From the NCBI GenBank assembly GCA_017591395.1, contig WEDG01001065.1:186001-250000 (forward strand): a DNA stretch of 64,000 bases. The letters run 5' to 3'. Position numbers and translations under genes: made by a program. Below the pieces are notes generated by a model. The model was not told the DNA's origin, did no database searches, and saw only the letters and a list, made by a program, of their open reading frames with translations. Positions 1-13,900 of the stretch are shown here, in pieces (the stretch's first letter is position 1; each line of letters starts with the position of its first letter). The stretch comes from Schistocephalus solidus (lineage: Eukaryota; Platyhelminthes; Cestoda; Diphyllobothriidea; Diphyllobothriidae).

Positions 1-1775
<1,775 letters not shown>

Positions 1776-1945
1776 CGGTGAATGTAGGTTTCAAGGGTGT
1801 TGGGCAGGTCATAGTTGATCACCAGGGAGACGTGCTGGACGTCGATGCCACGTGATAGGATGTCGGTGGTGACGAGGACTCTGCTGGAGCCGCTGCGAAA
1901 AGCGGCCATTATATTGTCCCGTTCGAGCTGCAGCATGTCACCGTG
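1776..1945 (-). CDS. EIF4A: eIF4A exon with motif V
   Basis: It encodes [43 protein letters not shown] and YIHR, ending with a split Arg codon before donor gtaggt (phase 2). It joins in frame to the exon ending VSSL, giving VSSLHGDM as in other eIF4A proteins. 170 nt, no frameshift. Confidence 0.94.
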
Positions 1946-4900
1946 CTGGAGATCAAAAAACGAAAAAACAATGACTTCAGCGACCTGAAACAGTAGGATA
2001 TCGATGGACCAACCAAGGGGTTAAAGTCCATTCAGAAAGGGACTAAGGTCTTGTAATTAAAGAGAATACGACGATATGGAGTGAAGGAGGAAGTCTCTTG
2101 CGTCAGACCAGAAAGTACATTCGCTGAAGACATTTTTGGGATCGTCGCTTAAAAGGATACGAACGAAATCCGTAGCGCAAAAGCACGATGATCGAGGACG
2201 TTCACAGCTGGCCGCGACAGTAGTGAAATTAACATTGAGAGGCATAATAGTACTTTAGGGATTACGGCAGAAAAAATGCAATTCGTATGAAGGCTTGGTT
2301 GTTACCCGGCCTGCACCACGCGACCTCCCGCAAAATGGTTCAGACTTGGGAGATCACGAGCCACAAGAGTGGGGCTTAAGTTTTACTGAGGTCGGCATTT
2401 GCGATGCGCAAAGTACACGCTTACCAGTCACTCACTTGTCACCGCGACGACTATGGCGGTGCAGACGCTCGACTACTTGCAGTCACAAGGCATGCAAGGT
2501 CTTCAACCGCGCATGCAGAAACTAACCTGCATACGTCTGTATCACAAAATGTCCCACCCACAGGAACCCACGGAGGTACAGGTAGTGGTCTCCAGCCAAA
2601 ATTTATTGGCGTACGTACTAAGCATTGCTCCGTTTCTTTACCTGATTTGAAAAAGGCGAATTGTTATTATTAATCACTGAATATAATTGGCTTGGGTGCA
2701 ATCAAAGTCTAAAAAGGTTGCTCCACACACGGGCATAAATGATAATTCCAAAACCCGATCCTAAATATGCCGTAATAAACCTACAAAACCTTATTTGGCA
2801 TTTCGATAAAGCTACTAAGAATTACTTGATAGATAAAATTAAAGATGGCTCGTCAGTGTAATCGCTCATTCCCTACATAAGAAAATGTGATCTCGAAACG
2901 TGGCAGAAACGTAGCTTCGACTGCATGAAGCTTCATCTGCAGGCAGAAAAAAAACGGAATTTTGACAAGTCAAATAACAGATGAACGCGCTGGACCTTGA
3001 ACTGCAGACAAATTCGACATAAGGAGCCGCAAAGTCAGGAAAAAGACGGAAATCCGGTGTCCGATTTAAATGGTTGAACCAAGAGCGGTAAATGGGACGG
3101 GGTATCATCACCCAGGAGGATGGGTCATGTCAGGTCCTCGTGAAAGACAACACACTTTCCTCTGGTGTGCACGAGACGAAACTGCAGCCTCAGGTGGGGA
3201 GTTAGAAATGACCATTCCAGTCTCCCTTTTCTTTGCATGCAATGTTGACCTGCCTATACTAATAGCCACTATGCGGCTGCTGGCAGGGATCTAGAATGAG
3301 CCCCAAGGCAGGACGGGACGAGTGAGTTCTGTTAACGATCGATGAGCGTTCATAAACGGATATCCATATTCCCGATCTACGCTGGCAAGAAAACGAGCCC
3401 GCGGTTCAAGGGTTAGAGCGTTGGCCTTCTAATCAACAGGTCGCGGGTTCGAGCCTCGAGTAATACACCACCTGGGGTTGGGTATGACTGGCTGATGAGG
3501 GCTAATGAGCCAGAAATGACCATTCTAGTTTCCCTTGTCTTCGTCGGCATTATTAATCAGCACTTCTTATGTTCAGACAATACTTGTGCCACATATGCGT
3601 CAACACTCCACTACTCGAACCCAGGGTAAATACTTTATGCCACTGTGGATGGAAAAGTCCCATTGGGTGCCAAGTCGTTAGATATAATCGGCGCCCTACC
3701 AGAAGCATGGAGGTAGCTACCTTGGATGGAGATCTGTTTTTAAAAAAAATCAAAGCCACGCGAAAGGGACTTCATGTGATGCATTTATAATGTAGCGAAC
3801 TATGTTATTTTTCGACGATATGACTATCGCTACAGTGAAAAGCAGCACCGAAAAAGAAAAGGAAAAAGTCATAAACCCTCTATATACTCCAAGCCGAGAC
3901 CGTAAAAACACGGAGCGTTAACATGCATTTAGTCGGTCATTGAGCTTAACACGCCAATTAATGAACCATGGACCTACGAGTTTTCAGCCCCTAACGTAGA
4001 GGTTTGGGTGACTGACGGCAGAAAAAAACACAACCGGAAAGGATTATTAGTAATACTTTCCGACTGTTGATTGCTCGCTGCAGCGTGGCTACATATGAGG
4101 TCTCTAGGTTGGTGTTCCAGGGCCCAATCAGTTACAGGTCTCATGAAATATTAACCGTAATTATGAAGTGTGTCTTCGACTAGGAAAGATTACTTAGGGG
4201 GCGTCGTATGATTAATTATTATGCAGCATAATCCCCCGATATTTCAGACACGCCAGGATGCCAGGTTTTGAATGTATTTATTTCCAGCCACCTGCGAAAC
4301 CCCAATCGATAAAAATGAATACTTAAGAAACATGAAGTTTTCTTTCGAATTTTCGATGCCCTCATTGAAAAATTTCCCAAAATGTTATTTCCTTTACCTG
4401 TTTGATCGTAAATCACGCCTTCCCCTAAGTGTACACTCAAAAGGAGGATTTTATTCGGTTTTGAAAAAATTTTCCAATTCCCAAATAATATTGAGCGTGA
4501 TCTACAGTTGAATTTTCGCTTAAGGTATATAGTCAATAACACACTGCACGCTCTTAAACATATCATAACTACAAATTTTTTTAAAACCGAAATATACCTT
4601 TCCTTTTGGGCATAAAACTTGAAGAAGACGTGATTTTCTAACAAAGGAGTGTAAAGAATAACATTTTTTGCGCAATTTTGCGAAAAACTATTGGAATTCA
4701 TAAGTGTATCGAAAATCAATGGGAAAACGGAAGACTACTTTAACGAATGCGGTTTTCGCCGGCGACCGAAAAGAAGTGTGTTTAAAATCCGGAATTGTGG
4801 AGTGTCTGAAACATTGCAGGTTTATGCTGCAAGATCATTTATACTACACATTTAAGCAATCCTTTCGAATCGAAAACGCACTACATAATTTTGGTAAACA

Positions 4901-7900
4901 CTTGATGAGACAGTTCAGTAAAATTGCAGGAAGGACACGGCTATAGGTACTCCCCGTTATAGGTTGCCTTGTACTAAATTCCAGAAGGGGCCAGGACACA
5001 GACATAGGTACCACCCAGGCATTACAGATAGGGCTCCCTGCCATACAAATGGTGCGTACCTATTGCCATGTCCAACCAAAGTACATTCGCAAGGCAGCAC
5101 CAGACAATAATGAGGAATAAACTATTAGCCTAAGATGATAAAACGACAAATACAGGTGAACGGAGGGTGAGCTCTCAAATGGCTTCAGGGCAGATTTTAG
5201 TTAGACGTACCCAGGAAATGTCCCGGACGGAAGGTTAGAAAAAAAAAACAATGTTAGGAAGGAATACTGCGACATTCGGTGCATTCTTCAAAGAATACGA
5301 AAATGTTAGATTTGCAGTGAACTAGTTCAGTCAGGCTCGGGCGAAAAGAAAGAAAGCTTGGCTTCCTCTATGAATAGTCGAAAAAGGGCGAGTCCGGATA
5401 TCATGCCAGTTAAAAGCACGGGGTGACGGGTGACAGTTCAAACCGTATGCTCCACAGCAGAGTGGTACAGGGACGGTGACTTGCGCGTGAATTATTTTTA
5501 AGTGATAGTAGCCTTGCGCTGCAGCTACCGCACTCTCTCCTCCTCCCCCACCTGAGCCCGGTGTCAAGACAGAGTCAAGAAGACCGGAGGCGGGATCGGT
5601 TGCAGGTGGCTGGCGCGGCCGGAGCCGCCCATAAGCGTGCCGTCACACCTGGCTCGAATCTCTCGGAGTGGGAGTGCCACAAGGGCACTTTAAGAAAGAG
5701 CCATTGCAGCCTCACTTTCAGTCCGCCAGTCAGCAACTGGTGGTTACCTGAACGCATGTTTCAGTGAGAAGGACATGGAGAGCATCGACCGTACGGGTAC
5801 CCAATAGTTATCTAGTGGAAAAACATGATCAAAACGACTGGAGGGAGGTGGGGAGACTGAACAAGTTTTAGCTTGGCCACAGATGCACAAGTAAACATGA
5901 ACGTTCGGCTAGTATGCGCCGGCACCCAGAACTGGGTTGTGTAATGTGATGAGAGTTGTAATAACATATGTAGGAGTTACTACAGCTTTGTCATGTGCAC
6001 GGGAACTTAACTGCCTCCATAATTCAAAGTTTGGAAGCTAACTACTTCCACGGTACCACGAGTTAAGTTGTCTTAGACAGAGATCAGACATTAAAGCGTC
6101 ATCCAGTCACACGGACGATTTATCACCACAGAAGCACATGCATAGATACGGAGGTAGGTTCTATTATTACTCGGGGTAAAACACAGTGAGAGACCGAGAA
6201 TGCGTGTACAAATGCTTTTTGCACGCATGTATTCCTAGGACGGCCCATAGAAAGAAGCGGACGCTTAAGAAAACAGGTAGGATACAGATATGTGTACACA
6301 CACAAATTTAAGGCACAAACCTATCTCTTATACGGAAATGGTCGTAATTGGTGGTCTTTTAGCGGATGAAACTTACTTTGTGATTTTAAATATATAAAAT
6401 ACAAAAAATAGTATCTTGGTTGGATGCTGGTTTTAATGCAGTAAAAGATATGTTGCACGGGAGGATATAGTTCAGGGTGCAAATATCTATGCCCTACCAT
6501 AAAACACTACCGGCGAAATCCCTAATTAAAGAAAGCAGGATGTTGAAAAAAGGTATGGATGATGACGATGGTTAGAGGAAATCTAATAAAAGAAGTAAGA
6601 ATAGAAATGTAGCAAGCGAAAAGGCTGCCCACATCTGCGGCTTCTGATGAGGACCATGCATCTGTCGGTCGTCATTACAAGTGTATTGCGCTGAAGACAT
6701 AAGAGATCGTCTGCAAAGAATGTAGTTCCACGTGAAGCTTTGTTCCAACCTGGAAAGAACGACTCACTAGCCCTTTCTTGTTATAAAAAGTGCAACCTTT
6801 CTTTAATAATGAACGTCCAGGTGTTTTGTAGTAAACGAACTTATGGAATGCACACGTTCAATACTTCTCTCGTTAGAACTGTTTGGGGTTTATTTTTTTG
6901 TCTCGGTATCATAGATTTAAAAATTTAATATAAGACAAGTTGATTCTTAAATTTCTATTGGTTAGAAAATAGCGTTGTCATAGAAAGATAACTTGGTAGC
7001 AAAACAATGATGCGACACCAGACAGGAGAGCGAGGAGGAGAGCAGTAGATAGGCAACAGTTCGTTTTTGCCATGTCTTCAAATACCGGTAGAGATTTAAA
7101 CCATTTGACAGTTCAACCATCGATTTCGACGATGTCCAAAGTTTTCTCCACAGCGGGGTCGTATAGGTATATGGGGTGGCGACTTGCGCTGGGTTATGGT
7201 GAGAGCAGACTTTGATTACATCTACCTCACTCTCTGTTCCAATCACTCACCTGGGCCCGGTGTAAAGAGAGTCAAGAAGATCGGAGATGGGAGAGGGCGC
7301 AGGCCCACGCACTGTGGTCCAACACAAAACAATAACACGACAATACAGGGAAGGGCGGTTCGGATCCCAACTGAGTGGGAGTGCCACATTAAGAAGGAGC
7401 CATTGTAGCCTGACTCTCAGTCCGCCAGTCGTACATTGCACACAAACGCACACATTGGGCTGAAAACGCGGTCCGTCAGTTAGCAACCTTCCCATCCAGG
7501 GCTTTCAGCACACTGTGATAGCCTCAAGCATATCAAATTGCCTATAATGAGGAAAATGCGCTGAGCCGTCGATCTCCCACTCTTCCCTACCCCAGAATCA
7601 GGCCACCGTCCGAGCCGGTCAGCTGTCCGATACGAGAGTGGGCGCATTGGTTGACAGGGCCAGCGAACCCGACTTCGAGCGCCAAATAAGACCTGGTCCC
7701 CTTCACGTACACACCAGGATTACAAAAACCAGGGGAAAGAAGGAACCATCACCGTCTGACTCCCAGTCAATTGGGCAGCCACCCAACGCTCAACACACAA
7801 TGAGCTGGCGGCATGGTCTGGTTTAAGCACCAGTTGGCAGCTTTCCCAGCCACGGTTTCTAGGGGACCATGATAATCTCAGGTACGCGAGGATGGTGGAG

Positions 7901-10900
7901 GTGTACGTGTTGGTGGGGGAAGTGCACGTTGGTGTGGTCTAGACTACGGTGGTTTACCGCAGGTTATAATGGAGACGCATGTGTCCGGGGAGGCCCATGC
8001 GGTGTGTGAAGGTACGGGAGGAGTGAGGGAAGAAGGAGCCATTTACAGTCATCAATATAGGCATTACGGATGGAAAGAATGCAGCTCTAAGCATGTTGAC
8101 TCTAATTAGGAACGATACTTAGCAAACGGTCGTTTCCCTCTTAAATGCTTTGGCCCAGCTGCGGTGAATTAGAGAAAAATAGTAATACTCAAAGAGTTTA
8201 TGGGATAAAAGTAGGTCGTAAAACTGGAGCGGCCCATAGAGGCATTCGAAAGAAATGCACAAGTTGGAAAGAGGAGGAGGGGGGGAGTTCAGTGCAGATG
8301 AGAGGAACCTGATAAAGCAATTACTACTCACCAGCGAGGAGACGATGAAATCCCGATTAATCAGTTCGATGCTCAAGCGATCTACAGTGCGCCGGGTATT
8401 ACAGAAGATGACAGACTGAACGACGGGCATGGACTGGTAGATATCCCACAGTGTGTCCAGCTTCCACTCTTCGCGTTCTACGTTGACGTAAACTGGCAAA
8501 TACCCTCTAGGGTGAGTTCCTCCTGTTTGACCAGAATGCGCACTGGGTTTCGCATAAAGTTCTTAGTCACCTCCAGAACCTCACTGGGCATCGTGGCTGA
8601 GAGGAGGATCACCTGAAGAACAGCACAACAGAGGCTTCAGAAAAATACCGACATTAAAGATATCAGATCCAGCCAAGCTGTACAAAGACTCAAAAGAATT
8701 ACAAAAAACTTGGAGACAAACAAGTCACCGAGCTCTTGTCTGCGGTGTCGAGGAGCGAATGTGGTAATCTACATTGGAAACGAGTGAGCGTTCTGGACAG
8801 ACATCGGAAAATATAATATGAGTAACAAGTAGGACTTTAAAGGCGGTATATGCGTGGAAATGCCGACTATTAGTTATGGCTTTTATACAAAGTCTGACGC
8901 TGTACGATTGCGTGTCAAAAACGGAAAGAAAATGGAAAACTAAGACGATACCGACCAAATGAAGACTCCATGAAAACCAGGAAAAAAACAATTCATTAAA
9001 ATCACCCTAGGTATTTTCTAAAGGAAAACAGCAAGACTTAAAGAAGGTATTCGTCAGTATGACCGTGGTAATCCGACGATGTTCACCGTATGCTCCACGC
9101 TATAGTGGTGCAAGGACGGTGACTTGCGCGTGGATTAGTTTTAAGTGATAGTAGACATGCGCTGCAGCTACCGCACTCTCTCCTCCTCCCCCACCTGAGC
9201 CCGGTGTCATGACAGAGCCAAAAAGACCGGAGGCGGAAGAGGGCGCAGATGGCAGGCGCGGTTGGAGCCACCTCTGGGCGTACCGCCACAACTGGCGCGG
9301 AGCCCACGAAGTGGAAGTGCCATAAAGGCCACATTAAGTAGGAGCCAATGCAGCCTGAGTCTCAGTCCGCCAGTCAACCACTCCACACAAAACACACTGC
9401 GCTGACCACGCGGTCCGAGTTATCCCAACAGTTGGCAACCTTCAAAGCCACGGCTTTTAGCTTATCATGAAAGTTTTAAGCGCGCAGGATTGTTTATAGT
9501 GAGGAAAAAGGCGCTGAGTCGTCAACCTCACTATCTCCCCCACAAGCAAACCACCGTCCGAGTCGTTCAGTTGTCTGATGCGGGAATGGGCGCAGCTGCT
9601 GATGATCTCGTCTATGTGTACGAAGTACACGACCTGTCCCATCAAACACAAGCACCAGGAGGTTGAACGGCTTACATCTCACATAAGGGAGAGTGCCGGA
9701 GGTCACGGTAAGAAGGAGCCATCGCAGCCTGACTCTCACAACATCAGTCAGTCACTCAAACAACACGCATTGGACTGACTGCGAAAACGGAGTGTAACTG
9801 TCAGTTGGCAACCTTCCAACCTACAGCGCTTATCGCCCCGTGATATTCTCAAGCTAAGATCACACGGGCAACAGAGGAGCCATGTGCAGAAAGAGCTGAG
9901 GATCATTCTTGCCTCTGAATCAGCTATACAGACTGAAAGCATATTTTTTTTTGTGGTGTTGCGTGTGACCATGTGAGATGCAGAGGCTGATGAAGAGAGA
10001 TGTAGTGTTGTGGTATGGCCGGCGGTGTTCTATCGCAGGTTTTCATGGAGACGCATGTGACCTAATAGGCCCATGCGGTGCGTGAATGTGCGTGGGCAGT
10101 GTGGACAGTTGAGTCGGGTGTGGCGGGTGTATGTTGGTGCTCCTGGCACTGGTTCACCGGCCTGTGTGATGGATTCGCAAGTGACCGACCAGGCCGGCGC
10201 GTGATGTGCGGTGACAATGAGGATAGGATAGGTCGGGAGGTGCTAAGTCTGCGGGAGTTGTGCTGCCGGTACTGGTAGTCGCGCTCATGGGAGGACAAAA
10301 TATGGGTGCGCAAGATGTATTAGATGTGTCGGCATCGCGGGGGATTCCGCTTTCGTGGATGCACATGTGACCGAGCAGGCTGATGTGGTGGATGAATGCG
10401 CGAGGGCAGTGAGGGTATTGGAGGCGGCGGTTTCTGCTATATGTTGGTGCTCCAGGCACTGGTTCTCCAGTCTCTGTTTGATGGATTCGCAAGGAGTTAT
10501 ATGATAAAGAAGACATACATGATGGGAGGCATAAAATGATGCTGTGAAGATACGTTTTGAAGTTGATAGATGCTTGCGATGACCCTCGAGGCAGTTGATG
10601 CTGCTGCGTACATCTAAACCTCTCCTAAGACCAATTTGTGCCCATAGTGTGTGTTACCGAGGAAATGTGTGAACTGGTTGCGCACGGCATTCCAGTTTCG
10701 CTTTCGTGCTGATTTTGTTGTTCGCTTGTATTCGGTCGGCTTTGATTTTCAGTGTTCATCATTTACGTCAGTCTGTCACGTTGGCCAATCACATGTTAGA
10801 ATTTTCCACGGCTCAGTGTGGCTTACGAGGCAATTGAATGCCGGTTTCAGAACGCGCTAGTCGACAGGAATATGCAACTATACCACCACTACATGGTTGC

Positions 10901-13900
10901 ATAAATAGGTGCCCATCCGATATCTGCTCAAGATGATCGCTCCGTGGAAGGTGATTTTGCCCTAGTATTACAAACTTGTCAAGTGAGCCAGTCGAGCTCA
11001 GGAATTAGGTGTCCGAGAGACGCTCCTGCTACTCTGTCTTCAGATCCGAGACCGTTAAATCGAGGTAGAAGCAAGTGTGAATGCATACTTATAACTTTCT
11101 AGGTTGGCGTTTGAATTCGGAGAAACCGTCTAACAGACAGACCCGCGACTAAGAAACACCTTCGCGAGCAAAATTACGATGCGCCTATTGGGATGAGCAA
11201 ACTGTAATTTAAATAATCGAAATGATTGTCGTAATCATTCTGCGAGCACAAAAACGAAGTATACCAGGTAGAAGTGCGGGTTTCTGCTGAGAGGTGAGTG
11301 TGGGTCAGGGTATACCGTGATTTCTAAGCATGTGCTTCGGGTTCAAAGTCTGTTCGTCCGAGCCTGTAACTATTAACTGCGAGACGGCGTTCCCAGATCT
11401 GGTAAGGTGGAAGCAGGCGGTAGGAAAGGAACCTAGCCTAGATGTCTGTTGTCCGGCGCATGTAAAAGCAACAGATAGCGAGCTAGCCTTTGGTTAGATC
11501 AAGACGCGAAATAAGCAGACCTGCGTCTGGCGAATAAGTAATCGCGAACCGGCAGTAATAGTGCTAACAAGACGCGTGGGGTCGAGATCTAGCAAGTCGA
11601 ATACACAAATGCCACAAAATCTAATGATGGTCAGTGCGACATGGTGAGCACGAGGCGCTCTTTTACAATCAGTCTTACGACTTCCGTGCAAAAGCTAATC
11701 TGAGGACAAAGAAACCCAAAGTGTATAAAATCCCTGCGCCACCCTGATATGCCCGCTTCTCAATTACAAACTTCGGCTCACGCTGCAGTGGCCATGACAA
11801 CCGACGTGTTAGGATATCTGACAGTAGGCTGGATGGTATATATGGTGAAGTATTTGCGCTAATGGGCACCTTCTGCTACATTGAGGCGAACGTTCCGCTG
11901 AACCGTTAAGATAAAAGTGAAGTTGGTTATTGAATTAATCAGAAGCGTGGGGTTTCACCATACTTTGTCAAGATCTCTGGAATTTGTACGCGATCAATTT
12001 TCAGACCGAAGTGCGAGTAAGTAAAGCATAAGCAAGGAAATCCTGTACAGAAGTGAAACAGAGCCCGTAATCTCGGAATGAAATGATCGATTGATCTAAC
12101 AGATCGGCGGTGTTTGAGCTCGGTTCCTAAAAATCATTCCGGATTCCATCTCCAACGAACGGCTACACGGTCGGTCAGAAACACAAACAGTCTATGCGTC
12201 CTTCTCCCCCATCGACTGCCAATTTGATGATGAAACGGCTCAGAAAGTAATATCACCCAAAGCCGATTCCGTTTGGTGAGGATGTTGAAGTAGAAGGCTG
12301 AAGATGTGGGTGAACAAGATGAGATCTGATCCCAAAAGCATCTCTAACCCTACGGCCCTTAATATGTGGAATTGGCGTGCTAAATGGTTGAGAATAGCAC
12401 AAGAGTGTGCAGTTGACCAACACTTATGAAAAACGACCATTCGTGACAAAGTGAACCTAAAACACGGGGCCGGTTGTATCAGTTATTATGGATGTCGTTA
12501 CGAGTAAGTTGGTTGGAGAAGTGATGTAGCTTTCTCATGAGGTGTGGCATAATGCTGGTGGAGTTGCCAAAACGGGACGGCAATAGCTAACGGCACTGTC
12601 GGGAGCCTCCAGTACAGACAAGCATGCTATGCTCTAGTGCACGTTGAGCTAATTCAAATTACCAAACACTGCAGCTGTGGTGGAAACTAATCAATACGAC
12701 CGTGAACTTGAAAACCGCGTTCGACGCAGCTGCGAGATGGATGCGAAGATGATCCAAGGCCAAATAAAACAGTTATTAAGTTCGCCGGAACTTTCAGCCG
12801 TTCGCGGCTTCAACACAATTGGACTTATTTTTGGCGCAGTAGGCACACTGACCAACTTGCTTACCATCACTACAATCATCCCACTTCTTCTTGTACGCAA
12901 GAACCGTGCACCAAACCTGAAATACAGTCTAATACAGGCCCTTTTTGACTGTTTGGCTTGCTGCAGTTGGTGTCTGTGTGAATACAAGCGCGTGCAACTG
13001 ACCAAAAGCGATAAAAGTGGGAAGGAAAATAACAAAACTACCCAGATAATTTGTGCTCTCTATCTGAGCAAATCACCATTCTGGGGTTTCTGTGCCTATC
13101 GATCGGGGATCAACGTGCTTGCAGCGGCGCACTACTTCCGCCGTCTGGTTTTCGCCAGAGTAAGAATGCCTCTAGACACGTCTATCGGTATTCTTCTAGC
13201 GAATGTCGTCTTTATTTTTCATGCCATCCTTGCAGCCGTCGTACATGGTGTGGAGGTAGAGGTGGACGAATTATCGGGCAAGTGTAGTGTCTGTCGCGAC
13301 CTCTTTGTGAAATATGAGAAGCTGGTTGGCTGCATCAAGGTCGCCGTGGTTGCTCATATCTCTTTAATGTACACATTCCCCGTGATGAGCACCATGTTCT
13401 TCTACACACTTATGACAGCCGCATTACGAGAGTCACGCAACCCAGTCCACGAGAAGGCTTACCGGGATTTGAAAAAAATCTACTACATGGACTGCACGAT
13501 ATTCCTGGTCGTCTTTTTTCCCTTCATTTGTTGCTTCTTTTTACATCACTTTTCAAATGAGTTTGATTTTGGGCCGACGGATCCTCTCTATCAAGTCGTC
13601 TTCAATATAGCCTTTTCGTACCCTGCCCTGTATCCCCTGGTCGCAGCCTACCTAAGGCGGAGCCTCACTGAACCACTGATGAGCGGATTGGACTTTTATA
13701 CGTCTAAAGAGGAGCAGCAAAAGATGGCTGTTAAACGATCGACCGAGGAGAAAGTGGCCGAGAATCTCGATGAGCAGTCCATGTTCTCCACAAAAGTACA
13801 ATGATATAAATAAATTTTATTTGCATGACATGAGTATCGCAGCTCAGGCGTGAGCTAATGTTGGCAGATTGACGTCGACGATGTCGGTCAGAGCTATGAT

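Noticed and set aside
4219..4719. 166-codon minus-strand open frame
   Set aside because: AT-rich, low-information composition, overlapped by other open frames, no splice or start context and no family resemblance; best explained as chance in AT-rich DNA.
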